64,000 bases of DNA from Cedecea davisae DSM 4568 (GCF_000412335.2 NZ_KE161030.1:2642526-2706525), one strand, 5' to 3'. Shown: positions 50,758 to 60,297, counted from the first letter of the stretch. The notes: generated from the sequence alone by a model not told the origin. Numbers and translations are program-made.

Positions 50758-51069
50758 ATGCTCTTTATAGAAAACCCCATCTTTACCCATGATGTCGCGA
50801 CTTTACTCACGGACCAGGAGTTTGCCCAGTTTCAGGCGTACCTGGCCTTCAACCCTAACAGCGGAGACGTAATCCCTGATAGCGGTGGGTTGCGTAAAAT
50901 TCGCTGGCCCTCCAAAGGCAAAGGAAAACGCGGCGGTGTGCGGGTTATCTATTTTCATAAGTCAGCCTTTTATGTCATCAGATTGCTGCTGATTTATCAA
51001 AAAGGGATAAAAACCGACCTGAGCGAGGCCGAGAAGCAGCTGTTGCGCAAACTTAATGAGAGGTGGTAA
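50758..51069 (+). CDS. HigB-type mRNA interferase toxin
   Basis: Start chosen at the second ATG (50758), preceded by TGGCGGAT; this gives MLFIENPIFTHDVATLL, the usual N-terminus of the HigB-2-type RelE-superfamily toxins. The 103 residues have a RelE-type pattern: NPNSGDVIPDSGGLRKIRWPSKGKGKRGGVRVIYF, then a C-terminal strand (VIRLLLIYQKGIKTDLS) and basic helices. Its stop is adjacent to the antitoxin start, in the toxin-first order of higBA. The activity is inferred. Confidence 0.82.
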   Translation: MLFIENPIFTHDVATLLTDQEFAQFQAYLAFNPNSGDVIPDSGGLRKIRWPSKGKGKRGGVRVIYFHKSAFYVIRLLLIYQKGIKTDLSEAEKQLLRKLNERW

Positions 51070-51375
51070 ATGGATAAGCAGCTTTTTGAACGTCTGACCG
51101 CCAGCATGGCGGAAATGAACGAAATAATAGAGGGGACGCGTGAAGCAGGCCGCACCACGCTGGTCACCGCCATACAGGTGAAGACTATTCGCCAGGCAAC
51201 CGGGCTTTCACAGGCAAAATTTGCCGCGCTTATCGCCGTTAGTGTCGATACGTTAAAAAACTGGGAGCAGGGCCGCCGTGAACCTACCGGCCCTGCCCGC
51301 GCGCTGCTGCGGGCAATTCAGAACGATCCGCTTCATGTCATCCCGGCACTTGCCCCACCGGACGCCGGGGCCTGA
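51070..51375 (+). CDS. HigA-type helix-turn-helix antitoxin
   Basis: The 101 residues end in a Xre-type helix-turn-helix: IRQATGLSQAKFAALIAVSVDTLKNWEQGRREPTGPARALLRAIQ. It starts immediately after the toxin stop. The helix-turn-helix would bind the operon promoter to autorepress it, and the N-terminal half would neutralise the toxin, as in HigA-2-type pairs. Confidence 0.83.
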   Translation: MDKQLFERLTASMAEMNEIIEGTREAGRTTLVTAIQVKTIRQATGLSQAKFAALIAVSVDTLKNWEQGRREPTGPARALLRAIQNDPLHVIPALAPPDAGA

Positions 51376-51398
51376 ATACCCCGGCAGTCTCTATTTTT
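51364..51398 (+). terminator. terminator after the toxin-antitoxin pair
   Basis: GCCGGGG CCTGAAT ACCCCGGC is followed by AGTCTCTATTTTT. It overlaps the antitoxin end and the end of the convergent ABC ATPase gene. Confidence 0.7.
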
Positions 51399-52365
51399 CA
51401 AACTGCCAGCAGGCAACACGATGCCCGGGGGCTATCTCTTTCATCTGCGGTGCCTGCTCACGGCATTGCTCCATAGCCCGTGGGCAGCGGCCCGCAAATT
51501 TACATCCTGATTGCGAAGCAAACTCCCCGGTATTTTCGCCTTTTAAGCTCCCCTGCTCCAGCATCTGAACATGAGGGTCGGCAACCGGAATAGAGGCCAG
51601 CAGCGCCCGGGTATAAGGGTGGGCAGGCTGATGATAAAGCCGCTCCGCCGGCGCCTCTTCCACCAGCGAACCGAGATACATTACGCCGATGCGGTCAGAG
51701 ATATGGCGCACCATCGACAAATCATGGGCAATAAAGAGATAAGTCAGCCCGAATGCCTGCTGCAAATCCTGAAGCAAATTGACCACCTGAGCCTGCACCG
51801 AGACATCCAGCGCCGACAGCGGCTCGTCACACAGCACAAACTCGGGGTTAACCGACAGCGCCCTGGCAATGCTTATCCGCTGGCGCTGGCCGCCGCTGAA
51901 CTCGTGAGGAAAGCGGTCAAGATGTTCCTCGTTCAGCCCAACTTGTTTTAGTAATTCAAGCGTGCGCGATGCTCGCAGCTGCGCGTCATAACCGTGGATC
52001 CGCATCGGCTCGGCAATCAGCTGCGCGACCGTCATGCCCGGGTTCAGCGACGACCACGGATCCTGGAAAATTGACTGCATGCGGCGACGCAGCGGCTTAA
52101 GCTGCCGCTCACTTAGCTCCGCGATATTTTGCCCCGCGAACTCGATTTCGCCTGAAGTGACGTCGAACAGCCGTAATATGCTGCGCCCGAGCGTGGACTT
52201 ACCGCAGCCGGACTCGCCCACCAGGCCGTATGTTTCTCCCGGAAGAATATCAAGACTGACATTATCCACCGCTTTTAAGGCTGTGTTTTTGCCGAACCAT
52301 CCCCGGCTGGAAGTAAAATGTTTACTCAATCCGCGAACGCGGATCAGCGGTTTAGTTTCAGACAT
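51391..52365 (-). CDS. oligopeptide/dipeptide-type ABC transporter ATPase (OppF/DppF-like)
   Basis: One of two ATPases of the five-gene importer. The 324 residues have Walker [11 protein letters not shown]-loop, signature FSGGQRQRIS, Walker B FVLCDEP, and the C-terminal oligopeptide-transporter extension with cysteines (SGCKFAGRCPRAMEQC) typical of OppF/DppF. It overlaps the partner ATPase by 8 bases. Substrate unknown. Confidence 0.9.
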   Translation of the reverse strand: MSETKPLIRVRGLSKHFTSSRGWFGKNTALKAVDNVSLDILPGETYGLVGESGCGKSTLGRSILRLFDVTSGEIEFAGQNIAELSERQLKPLRRRMQSIFQDPWSSLNPGMTVAQLIAEPMRIHGYDAQLRASRTLELLKQVGLNEEHLDRFPHEFSGGQRQRISIARALSVNPEFVLCDEPLSALDVSVQAQVVNLLQDLQQAFGLTYLFIAHDLSMVRHISDRIGVMYLGSLVEEAPAERLYHQPAHPYTRALLASIPVADPHVQMLEQGSLKGENTGEFASQSGCKFAGRCPRAMEQCREQAPQMKEIAPGHRVACWQFEK

Positions 52366-53335
52366 GGGCGGCCTCCTGCTCCCACAGCCAGCAGCTGGCT
52401 TCGTGCCCCGGAGCCACGGCGTATTTATCTACAGGCTCAGTACACTTTGCCATACGCTGCGGGCAGCGCGCGGCAAACGGACAACCGGCCGGCGGATTAA
52501 GCAGCCCCGGCGGGCTGCCCTCGATCGGCGAAAGGCGCTCCCCTTCTCCGTCAGGGCGCGGGAGCGATGCCAGAAGCCCACGGGTATAAGGATGCGCCGG
52601 GCGATAAAAGATATCTTCAACGCTGCCCTGCTCCATCACCAGCCCGCCATACATCACCACCACGCGCGAACAAACCTGCGCTACTACGCCCAAATCGTGA
52701 GTAATCAGCAAAATGGCGGTATCGGTCTGCTGCTGGAGCTGCTTGAGCAGCCGCAGAATTTGCGCCTGGATGGTAACGTCCAGAGCCGTTGTTGGCTCAT
52801 CGGCAATTAGCAACGACGGATGGCAGGAGAGCGCGATAGCTATCATCACCCTCTGGCGCATGCCGCCGCTAAACTCGTGCGGGTACTGCTCATAGCGTTT
52901 TTCCGGCTGGGCAATCCCGACCTGCCCGAGCATGGCGATGGCTTTTTCTTTAGCCGCTTTTCTGCTTAGCCGCTGGTGGCGAATCAGGATCTCGCTCATC
53001 TGTTTGCCGATGGTCAACACCGGATTCAGGGCGGTCATCGGATCCTGAAAAATCATGGCTATTTCATTTCCGCGCAGCTGCCGCATTTGCCCGACGGTTT
53101 TGCGGGCCAGGTCCTCTCCCTGAAAGCGAATATGCCCGCCAACTATCTTGCCGTTTGCTCCCAGCAAGTTGATGACCGATTTACAGGTCACGCTTTTACC
53201 GCAGCCGGACTCGCCGACAATCCCGACGACTTCCCCGCGCCGCAGATTAAAACTGACGCCGCGCACCGCGTGAACTTCGCCTTCTCGGGTGAAGAATGAG
53301 GTTTTGAGGTTGTCTATTTCCAGCAGGTTACTCAT
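52358..53335 (-). CDS. oligopeptide/dipeptide-type ABC transporter ATPase (OppD/DppD-like)
   Basis: The start at 53335 ([11 protein letters not shown]) overlaps the permease stop by 8 bases; earlier in-frame codons fall inside that gene. The 325 residues have Walker [10 protein letters not shown], signature [10 protein letters not shown], Walker [13 protein letters not shown], and the C-terminal cysteine-containing extension ([17 protein letters not shown]) typical of OppD/DppD. Confidence 0.9.
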   Translation of the reverse strand: MSNLLEIDNLKTSFFTREGEVHAVRGVSFNLRRGEVVGIVGESGCGKSVTCKSVINLLGANGKIVGGHIRFQGEDLARKTVGQMRQLRGNEIAMIFQDPMTALNPVLTIGKQMSEILIRHQRLSRKAAKEKAIAMLGQVGIAQPEKRYEQYPHEFSGGMRQRVMIAIALSCHPSLLIADEPTTALDVTIQAQILRLLKQLQQQTDTAILLITHDLGVVAQVCSRVVVMYGGLVMEQGSVEDIFYRPAHPYTRGLLASLPRPDGEGERLSPIEGSPPGLLNPPAGCPFAARCPQRMAKCTEPVDKYAVAPGHEASCWLWEQEAAHV

Positions 53336-54173
53336 TTCGGTTCGCCCCCGGTTCAAAAGCGGTACGGAACACATCCCCGAGGACATTAAAACTAAGCACC
53401 GTCAGCAGGATCAAAACGCCGGGGAACATCGCCAGCCAGGATGCTTCCCCGATATAAGATTGGGCGTTATTCAGCATACTGCCCCAGGAAGCATGCGGCT
53501 GCTGAACGCCAAGGCCAAGAAAGCTCAACGTTGACTCCATCAAAATGGCCGAAGCGATATTCAGCGTCGCCGCCACGATAATCGTCGGTAAAATATTCGG
53601 AATAATATGGCGCGCAATAATCAGCAAAGGATGCTCTCCCGAAGCCCGGGCATAGATGACGTATTCACGCTCTTTAACCGACAGCGTTTCGGCCCGGATC
53701 ATGCGCGACATGTTCATCCACGTTAGCGCGCTGATAATCAAAATAATATTGGCAATACCGGGCTTCAGGTAGGCGTTAAGCACCAGCAGCAGGAAAAACG
53801 CCGGAATCGACATCAGAATATCCACCAGCCTCATCAGCAGGTTATCAATTCTGCCGCCAAAATAGCCGCTCACCGTCCCCACCAGCGTGCCGATAAGCGT
53901 TGAGAACACCATCGCCAGAAAACCCACCATCAGCGATATCTGCCCGCCGTACAGCGCTCGGGTAAAATAGTCACGCCCGTACTCGTCGGTGCCAAACCAG
54001 TGGCTGGCCTGGGGCGGAAGCATACGGGCCTGGAGCGACATCTGATTTGGGTCCCAGGGGCTGAAAAATGCGGATAACGCGGCTAGCGTAAAAATAACCA
54101 ATACCGCCAGAGAAAACTGTGCCGGACGGTTTCGCTTCATCCCATGTTTAAACTGTTGCCATCTTCTGCTCAT
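53328..54173 (-). CDS. oligopeptide/dipeptide-type ABC transporter permease (OppC/DppC-like)
   Basis: The 281 residues have an N-terminal membrane helix, the sequence PPQASHWFGTDEYGRDYFTRALYG typical of OppC-type permeases, then further helices and the EAA-type loop region (RASGEHPLLIIARHIIPN). It lies 3 bases after the partner permease. Confidence 0.9.
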   Translation of the reverse strand: MSRRWQQFKHGMKRNRPAQFSLAVLVIFTLAALSAFFSPWDPNQMSLQARMLPPQASHWFGTDEYGRDYFTRALYGGQISLMVGFLAMVFSTLIGTLVGTVSGYFGGRIDNLLMRLVDILMSIPAFFLLLVLNAYLKPGIANIILIISALTWMNMSRMIRAETLSVKEREYVIYARASGEHPLLIIARHIIPNILPTIIVAATLNIASAILMESTLSFLGLGVQQPHASWGSMLNNAQSYIGEASWLAMFPGVLILLTVLSFNVLGDVFRTAFEPGANRNE

Positions 54174-54176
54174 TAG

Positions 54177-55130
54177 CTACCTCAGCGCCTTAATGCGCGG
54201 GTCAGCCACGCGGTACAAAAGGTCCGCCAGCAGATTACCGGTGACCAGCATAATGGAGGAAAGCAGGATAATCGCCATGATCAGCGGGTAGTCCAGCGAA
54301 GTGATGGACTGAATGCCAAGCAGCCCCATGCCGGGCCACGAAAAGACGCTTTCGGTCACGTAAGCGCCGACCACCAGTTCACCGAAGGAAAGCCCAAACA
54401 GCGTAATCACCGGCAGCAAAACGTTTTTCAGCACATGGCGGAAGAGAATCGAGCGACGGGTTGCCCCGTAGGCCAGCTGAGTTTGCACGTAATCCGCCGA
54501 CAGCTGGCTAATGGTGTTGGAGCGGATGTAGCGCACATAGCTGGAGAGGTTGTAAAAGGTCAGCGCGATGCAGGGCAAAATACCGTGGCGCACAACGTCA
54601 AGCCAGGAGTCCTCCATGCCGATGGTGCGCATTCCCATGCTCGGCAGCCAGTTCAGCTGCACCGAAAATACCGTAATCAGCAAAATGCCAAACCAGAAAA
54701 TCGGCACAGAAATGCCAACATAGGCAAAAAGATTCAGCACGTTATCCAGCCAGCGATGCTTATACGCCCCGGCCAGCAGACCAAGCGGTATGGCAAGTAC
54801 GATAGCCAGCAGCAGCGAAGCCCCCATCAGCCCAAGCGTAGCGGGAATGCGTTCGGCAATCATCGTGAGCACCGGGCGATGGTAAATCAGCGAGTAGCCA
54901 AGGTCACCGTGCAGCAGGTTTTTCAGCCAGAGTAAATACTGCACCGGCAAGGGCTTATCCAGCCCCATGCTTTGGCGAATACGCTCAATGTCTTCCGGGC
55001 TCATGCGCGGCGTAATATACGCCTGTAAGGGATCGCCCGGCGCGAGCTTCACCAGCAGGAAAGAGACCAGCGAGATAAATAGCAACATTGGCAGCAGTTG
55101 CAGCAGCCGCCGGAGGAACAGGTTATTCAT
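54177..55130 (-). CDS. oligopeptide/dipeptide-type ABC transporter permease (OppB/DppB-like)
   Basis: The start at 55130 (MNNLFLRRLLQLLPML) is chosen because upstream in-frame codons lie in repeat-like intergenic DNA. The 317 residues have six helices, the OppB-type FLLVKLAPGDPL near the start, GLDKPLPVQYLLWLKNLLHGDLGYS, and the EAA loop YGATRRSILFRHVLKN. It follows the binding-protein gene by 62 bases. Confidence 0.9.
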   Translation of the reverse strand: MNNLFLRRLLQLLPMLLFISLVSFLLVKLAPGDPLQAYITPRMSPEDIERIRQSMGLDKPLPVQYLLWLKNLLHGDLGYSLIYHRPVLTMIAERIPATLGLMGASLLLAIVLAIPLGLLAGAYKHRWLDNVLNLFAYVGISVPIFWFGILLITVFSVQLNWLPSMGMRTIGMEDSWLDVVRHGILPCIALTFYNLSSYVRYIRSNTISQLSADYVQTQLAYGATRRSILFRHVLKNVLLPVITLFGLSFGELVVGAYVTESVFSWPGMGLLGIQSITSLDYPLIMAIILLSSIMLVTGNLLADLLYRVADPRIKALR

Positions 55131-55192
55131 ATTTTCTACTCCCCTCACCCCGCCCTCTCCCAAAGAGAAGACCGGATGAGGGTCAATGCTGG
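55131..55192. repeat. imperfect inverted intergenic repeat (CCCTCA…TGAGGG)
   Basis: The gap between the binding protein and permease genes holds CCCCTCACCCCGCCCTCTCCC…GATGAGGG, an imperfect inverted repeat of the kind scattered between genes in enterobacteria. It may limit transcription or protect the binding-protein mRNA. Assignment to a named repeat class was not possible. Confidence 0.4.
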
Positions 55193-56776
55193 TTATTGTT
55201 GATAAATCTTCGACAGATCCTGGAACATATAGACCGGCTTAGGTTCGGCTTCTTTGGTGCCGCCAAAACGTTTATCCACCGCGACAACCGCATTGGTATA
55301 CGCTATGGGATACCATGCCATATCGTTCGCTACCGTTTGCTGAATTTGCTTATAGATAGCGCCGCGTTTGGCTCCGTCCGTTTCAGTTGCGCCTTGCTCC
55401 CACAATGCGTCAAATGCCGGATTTTTGTAGTGCGCGTAGTTATAGGCTTCGTTGCTCATATATAAAGACTTATAGCCGTCCGGCTCCGCGCCCATAATGT
55501 AGCCTCCCAGGCTCAGCTCATAGGCGGTATTGTTCATATCCTGGCTGCGCTGGGACATGGCGTTAGCGTCCAGCGGCAACAACTCCACGTTAATACCAAT
55601 AGCCTTCAGCTGCTGCTGGATATACAGCCCCATGCTTTCCTGAGTCTTGTTGCTATTGATATACGCCAGGCGCAGCTTCAACCCTTCCTGCTGCCCGGAC
55701 GCTTTAAACAGCGCTTTGGCTTTTTCGAGGTCAAACTTATACGGCTCGACGTCGTTGGTCTGGTAGAGCGTGTCCGGCGTTAAAATCGAGGCGGCTGGGG
55801 TGGCATAATCCAGCGAGGTGAACGCCGTCTGCACAAGATCGTCCTTGTTCAGCGCGTAGGCAATGGCCTGGCGTAACGCTTTGCTCTTCATACTTTCGAC
55901 GTTCTGGTTAAACGTCATATAAGCCAGACGACCTTCCGGATAAATCACAAAGTCGAATTTGCCGGTCGACTTCAGCCGGGAAACGTCCTGCGGATCCACC
56001 ATCTTGAGGTTGATCTCGCCGTTTTGCAGCGCAAGGTTCGCCGAGTTTGAGTCTTTGGCGAAGCGATAAGTCACCGACTCCAGCTTCGGTTTCCCGTTCC
56101 AGTAATCGTCAAAACGCGTCAGAGCATAGAATTGACCGGCACGATATTCTTTAAATTTGAACGGCCCGGATCCGACGGGCGCATCGTTTTTGCTGCTCTT
56201 TTCCAGGTCGCCGTTCTCGGAGGCAAAAATATGCTGCGGGATAGGGAATACCTGCACCAGCGTACCGGCAAAGGCGGCGCTCACCTGCGGCAGGGTAAAT
56301 TTAACCGTCAGGTCATCTATCTTGCTCACGCCCAGCGGCTTATTGCCGTAAACAAACATGCTGCGGAAGAAGCTGTGCTGCTTCTCATCAAGCAGTTTAT
56401 TGAAGGTAAAGACGACGTCGTCAGCGGTAATCGACTGGCCGTCCTGCCATTTCAGGCCTGGTTTTAGCTTCAGCGTCCAGGAGAGGTTGTCTGCGGCGGG
56501 CGTCAGGCTTTCGGCCAGCCCCCATTCGATTTTGTCGCCGTTGTAGCTATAAAGAGGCGAATAAAGCGCCTGCATAATAGTCAACGTCGTGCGGTCGCTG
56601 GCGTACAGCGGGTTCAGCACCAGCGGGTCGCCCGAGGTGATGCCGATAATCAGGCTACCGCCCTGTTTGGCTTCTTTCGCCGGGGCAGGGGCTGCCGCTG
56701 TGTCATTCTTAGGGTTATCGCAGCCGCTTAACGCCAGGGCGGCTATCAGCGCCGACAAAATCAAAGGTTTACGCAT
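55193..56776 (-). CDS. family 5 extracellular solute-binding lipoprotein of the ABC importer
   Basis: The 527-residue protein is a lipoprotein: signal peptide with lipobox LALSGC at about 14-19. The mature part follows the DppA/OppA fold: GGSLIIGITSGDPLVLNPLY, SLTPAADNLSWTLKLKPGLKWQDG with the family signature near residue 105, and VRRA-equivalent SKALRQAIAYALNKDDL. The lipid anchor is unusual for a Gram-negative family 5 binding protein, which is more often soluble. It is the first gene of the operon. The substrate (peptide, metal chelate or other) is not evident. Confidence 0.88.
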   Translation of the reverse strand: MRKPLILSALIAALALSGCDNPKNDTAAAPAPAKEAKQGGSLIIGITSGDPLVLNPLYASDRTTLTIMQALYSPLYSYNGDKIEWGLAESLTPAADNLSWTLKLKPGLKWQDGQSITADDVVFTFNKLLDEKQHSFFRSMFVYGNKPLGVSKIDDLTVKFTLPQVSAAFAGTLVQVFPIPQHIFASENGDLEKSSKNDAPVGSGPFKFKEYRAGQFYALTRFDDYWNGKPKLESVTYRFAKDSNSANLALQNGEINLKMVDPQDVSRLKSTGKFDFVIYPEGRLAYMTFNQNVESMKSKALRQAIAYALNKDDLVQTAFTSLDYATPAASILTPDTLYQTNDVEPYKFDLEKAKALFKASGQQEGLKLRLAYINSNKTQESMGLYIQQQLKAIGINVELLPLDANAMSQRSQDMNNTAYELSLGGYIMGAEPDGYKSLYMSNEAYNYAHYKNPAFDALWEQGATETDGAKRGAIYKQIQQTVANDMAWYPIAYTNAVVAVDKRFGGTKEAEPKPVYMFQDLSKIYQQ

Positions 56777-56990
56777 TGCTTCAGGAACTCCTTATTAAGT
56801 TGCAGCCCGCATAGTGAGGTACAGGTAACTACTTGTAAATGCACCTAAAAAGCATAACCTTAGTCGAATTTTGACTAACCGCACGCCGCCTGTGCTGCCC
56901 GCAAGCAGAGAATATGATTTAACCAACCTGCGTCACAAAATAGTTGCTACACAGTCACCCTTTAGGTATTCAGCCCTGGCTAAAAGACGT

Positions 56991-57016
56991 AAAAAAGGCA
57001 GCCATATGGCTGCCTT
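56991..57016 (-). terminator. terminator after the isolated chemoreceptor gene
   Basis: AAGGCAGCCATATGGCTGCCTT is a perfect inverted repeat followed by TTTTTTACG on the minus strand, 20 bases after the chemoreceptor stop. Confidence 0.85.
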
Positions 57017-57036
57017 AGTAGAGTCAAAAGAGCGGG

Positions 57037-58200
57037 TTATTTCTGCGTGGCGCTTTCCCCCGAACGGAACATCGCAACTACGTCGTGAAGATGATGTGCC
57101 TGCTTCTCAAGTTCGCCCGATGAGAGTACGGATTTCTGCACCAGATTGACGTTTTGCTGGGTCACGCTGTCCATTTCCCTTACCGCCACGCCGACCTGCC
57201 CAATCCCCTGGCTTTGCTCAAGCGAAGCGCTGGCTATCTCGCCCATAATATCGTTAACCTGCTTAACGGCTTTCAGGATCTCATCCATAGCTTCACCGGC
57301 CTTTTTAACCTGCTGCGAGCCGGTATGAATGTTGCTGACGGATTCGTTAAGCAGGGTTTCAATCTCTTTCGCCGCCCCGGCACTGCGGCTTGCCAGATTG
57401 CGGACTTCGCTGGCGACCACGGCGAAGCCTTTGCCCTGCTCGCCTGCTCTTGCGGCCTCAACTGCCGCATTCAGCGCCAGAATATTGGTCTGGAAAGCGA
57501 TGCTGTTGATCACGGTAGTAATATCGACAATTTTGTTGGCGCTGCTGGCGATAACATCCATGGTCTTCACCACCTGTTTTACCGAAGCGCCGCCGTTCAC
57601 CGCCGTGTTAGTGGCATTCTGAGCCAGGTGGCTGGCGTGGTTGGCGTTATCGGCATTGAGCTTTACCGTGCTGTTAAGCTGCTCCATGCTGGCGCTGGTC
57701 TGCTCCAGCGCGGCTGCCTGCTGCTCCGAACGGGAAGAGAGATCGGTATTGACTCCTGAGACTTCCGTGGCGTTGGCGCGTATTGCGTCCGCGCTATCCC
57801 GAATGCTGTTGACGGCTTTTTCCCAGTTGGCCTGCATTTTCTGAATCGGCGGAACCATCAGGCCAATGCAGTTGCGGCCAAGATCGGGCAAAGCAACGGT
57901 AAGCTCGCCGCGCGCCAGGACGTGCATATGGTTACGAATGGTATTTACCGGCTTCACCAGGCAAAACCACAGATAGCGTTCGGTGAAAATAGTAATAGCA
58001 ATGCTTACCACCACCGAAAGCATCAGCATAAACTGCGCGTCGGTAATCCAGCTTTTTTGCTCCGCAGTCAGCGCCGCAGTCTGCTCAAGACTGTACAGCA
58101 GCCATAGCGTTATACCGGCCACGCTAATCCATGCGACGGTCGAGAGGATTTGTATCAATACCACCATAGCGCGGATCTTGATATTGCGAATAACATTCAT
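57037..58200 (-). CDS. methyl-accepting chemotaxis protein with almost no periplasmic domain
   Basis: Start chosen at the ATG at 58200 ([15 protein letters not shown]), preceded by GGGGAAA; a longer in-frame start at 58329 has no such site and would add a basic leader. The 387 residues have two membrane helices (about 11-36 and 55-73) joined by only about 18 residues, so there is no ligand-binding domain. HAMP-like and kinase-control regions follow, with the conserved [28 protein letters not shown] tip and an [15 protein letters not shown] adaptation segment. It lacks an NWETF tail. It may sense membrane or cytoplasmic conditions or join arrays with other receptors (inference). Its own sigma-28 promoter places it in the flagellar regulon. 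Confidence 0.88.
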   Translation of the reverse strand: MNVIRNIKIRAMVVLIQILSTVAWISVAGITLWLLYSLEQTAALTAEQKSWITDAQFMLMLSVVVSIAITIFTERYLWFCLVKPVNTIRNHMHVLARGELTVALPDLGRNCIGLMVPPIQKMQANWEKAVNSIRDSADAIRANATEVSGVNTDLSSRSEQQAAALEQTSASMEQLNSTVKLNADNANHASHLAQNATNTAVNGGASVKQVVKTMDVIASSANKIVDITTVINSIAFQTNILALNAAVEAARAGEQGKGFAVVASEVRNLASRSAGAAKEIETLLNESVSNIHTGSQQVKKAGEAMDEILKAVKQVNDIMGEIASASLEQSQGIGQVGVAVREMDSVTQQNVNLVQKSVLSSGELEKQAHHLHDVVAMFRSGESATQK

Positions 58201-58542
58201 CTGTGTGTTTCCCCGGTCAAAAATTAAAAGGCATATCCTGTGCTGTTTTAAACGCCGCCCGTCCTGATTTATCCGCTTGTATAGCTTCATAAGTGAAATT
58301 AAATCGCGCCGTAGCGCTATTGTCGGCACGTTTCAGCAAAACTTGACGTCTATTTGATCAAAAAATAACCGAGTGTTTTGTGGGGAATTTCCGTTATGTA
58401 AAACGCATTTACATTGCAATTTGAATTAGGGATTATTTAAAGCTCGAATTTTGCCAAATTCAGCTCCCGCCTGCCGGAATGGGCTTTTCCTTTCTCACCG
58501 CGTGCTACCATGACGAGGGTTAAGCATGAGGAATAAATAAAG
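58201..58542. other. divergent regulatory region between the chemoreceptor and yecR
   Basis: 342 bases without a gene. It contains the sigma-28 promoter of the chemoreceptor (58320-58346). The yecR side is A+T-rich until about 58450; I could not identify a second sigma-28 or FlhDC site there, although E. coli yecR belongs to the flagellar regulon. Confidence 0.6.
58320..58346 (-). promoter_or_regulatory. sigma-28 (FliA) promoter of the isolated chemoreceptor gene
   Basis: On the minus strand TCAAGTTT (58339-58346), an 11-base spacer, and GCCGACAA (58320-58327) match the FliA consensus TAAAGTTT-N11-GCCGATAA with one difference in each half. It lies about 120 bases before the ATG. Confidence 0.82.
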
Positions 58543-58884
58543 ATGAAGCTCATTTATCTGGCCGCGGCCGCCCTGTTACTCGGCGGTTGCACCGTGAATA
58601 AAACGCCCGTTCCGCTCAATGCCAACGAGCCTTCCGGCGTGGTTCGCCTGGCCTACAATCTGCCACCGTTACAAAATGCGAAAGTAGACAAATTCCTCGC
58701 GCAATCTACCGCATCCCGCCAGTGCCAGCAGTGGGGCTATGCCAGCGCCTTGCCTTACGGCAGCGATATTAAAACCTGCACCACGTTTAGCGGCAGCTTG
58801 TGTCTGAATACCCAGGTTGTGCTGGAGTACCAGTGTCGGGGAGTTAGCGGGCCGCAATTTGCAGGCGTCACCAGCAACTGGTAA
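58543..58884 (+). CDS. yecR: YecR family lipoprotein
   Basis: The 113 residues begin with a lipoprotein signal and lipobox LLGGC (Cys16), followed by TVNKTPVPLN and the YecR-type pattern GVVRLAYNL, SRQCQQWGYASALPYG, TCTTFSGSLCLNTQVVLEYQCRG with paired cysteines. E. coli yecR is near ftnA and is a flagellar-regulon gene of unknown function. ATAAAG precedes the ATG at 58543. Confidence 0.78.
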   Translation: MKLIYLAAAALLLGGCTVNKTPVPLNANEPSGVVRLAYNLPPLQNAKVDKFLAQSTASRQCQQWGYASALPYGSDIKTCTTFSGSLCLNTQVVLEYQCRGVSGPQFAGVTSNW

Positions 58885-59022
58885 ATACCGGCAAATTCAT
58901 CTACTTTTGACACATTCTCAGCAAACGAGTCATCTCGCCAATGTAACCCACGCCTGACGATAAATATCTCACGCTGCCGCTCCCGGAACGGCAGCCTGTA
59001 CCTATTTGTTTATCAGGAATTG

Positions 59023-60297
59023 ATGATGACTCTTTTACTGCTACGCGCCCTGCGCCAGCACCGCTGGTTTGCGCTGCTCGGGCTTGCCCTGCTGTTCTCT
59101 TCCGTTGGCAACGGACTGACCTATGTGCTGGTCTTTAGCCAGCTGCTCCAAAGCCAGGCAACGCCCGCCTGGCTCTCCCTCGCTTACGTTCTCGCGCTTG
59201 CTCCTGGCCTGCCGGCCAGCTTTATCGGCGTCCGGCTACTGCGCCGATGGCCGCCGTTTAAGATATTGATCGTTGCGGAAATGGCGGGGCTTTGCGGCCT
59301 TGCGCTGCCACTTTGGGCGCTAGCCGACCATCACCCGGTGTGGCTGCTGTTAAGCCAGGCAGCAGCGGCTTTCAGCACCGGGCTTACGGTGCCGGTGCTC
59401 AGCCAGCTATTCAAAAAGGGATTACCGGAAAAGCTGATGCCTGCCGCCGCGGGTGTTGAAACCCTGGTGTTCGCCGCAAATGTCATTTTCGGCGTGGGTA
59501 TAGGTACTTTGCTCTACGGGAAAGTGAGCCTCTGGCTACTGCTGATGCTGGATGCGCTAAGCTTCTTGCTTGCGGTGATGCTGCTTTGCCGGGCCGCAAC
59601 CCGATTTATGCCCAACGCGGACGACCCACACGCATCTTCATTAGCACGCTTCCGCTGGCGCACGCTTAAGCCGCAGCAAAGACGCAGCCTGCTTCTGCTG
59701 CCGTGTCTGGCGATGATTGGCGCCCCTGCAATGGCGCTGCTGCCCGCTTTAGCTCCCTCTTTACCCGGGGATAACACCGACAACGGGCTGATTTTACTCT
59801 TTGCCCGCAGCACGGGTCAGCTGCTGGCGCCGCTGGTGCTGAGCGAAAAACAGGTTCGTCATCGTGCCGGTAAAACCTCCCCACTGCTGCTGGCCCTGCT
59901 CTTTTTCACTCTTTGCTATTTCGGCGTTGCGCAGTCCGGCAGCCTGTGGATTGCCGTGCCGCTTATCATCATCGCCCACCTGTTCAGCAACTGGTTTTAT
60001 CTGGTGGCAACGCTCAACGTTATGGACAGCTTTGCTCCGGCCCATGTTGGCGCGGCGATGGCCTCAAGCTGGCGGCTTCAGCTTGGCATCACTCTACTAC
60101 TACCGACGCTTACCGGCGCGCTGGCTAACCACTTCCCGCCGCAGTGGGTACTGCTGGGAAGCGGCATCTTCGGGATTATTATTGCCCTGTTTATGCTCGG
60201 TAGCTTGCCAAAGTTACGGAATTGTAATTTGATAACGCGGCGGAATATTTCCGCACTTAATTTTAATAATGATGATGACAGTAAGACAGGTGGATAA
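59023..60297 (+). CDS. MFS-type membrane transporter of unknown substrate
   Basis: Start at the ATG at 59023, with CAGGAATTG upstream; a second ATG follows at 59026. The 424 residues give about twelve hydrophobic helices with a central basic loop (ARFRWRTLKPQQRRS). The MFS-type loop motif after helix 2 is weak (RLLRRWPPFK). The sequence does not point to a substrate. Its stop overlaps the start of the next lipoprotein gene by one base, suggesting coupling. Confidence 0.7.
   Translation: MMTLLLLRALRQHRWFALLGLALLFSSVGNGLTYVLVFSQLLQSQATPAWLSLAYVLALAPGLPASFIGVRLLRRWPPFKILIVAEMAGLCGLALPLWALADHHPVWLLLSQAAAAFSTGLTVPVLSQLFKKGLPEKLMPAAAGVETLVFAANVIFGVGIGTLLYGKVSLWLLLMLDALSFLLAVMLLCRAATRFMPNADDPHASSLARFRWRTLKPQQRRSLLLLPCLAMIGAPAMALLPALAPSLPGDNTDNGLILLFARSTGQLLAPLVLSEKQVRHRAGKTSPLLLALLFFTLCYFGVAQSGSLWIAVPLIIIAHLFSNWFYLVATLNVMDSFAPAHVGAAMASSWRLQLGITLLLPTLTGALANHFPPQWVLLGSGIFGIIIALFMLGSLPKLRNCNLITRRNISALNFNNDDDSKTGG

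Noticed and set aside
58201-58329. 43-codon N-terminal extension of the chemoreceptor
   Set aside because: It would place a basic leader ahead of the membrane helix and has no ribosome-binding site; the sigma-28 promoter at 58320-58346 overlaps its start.
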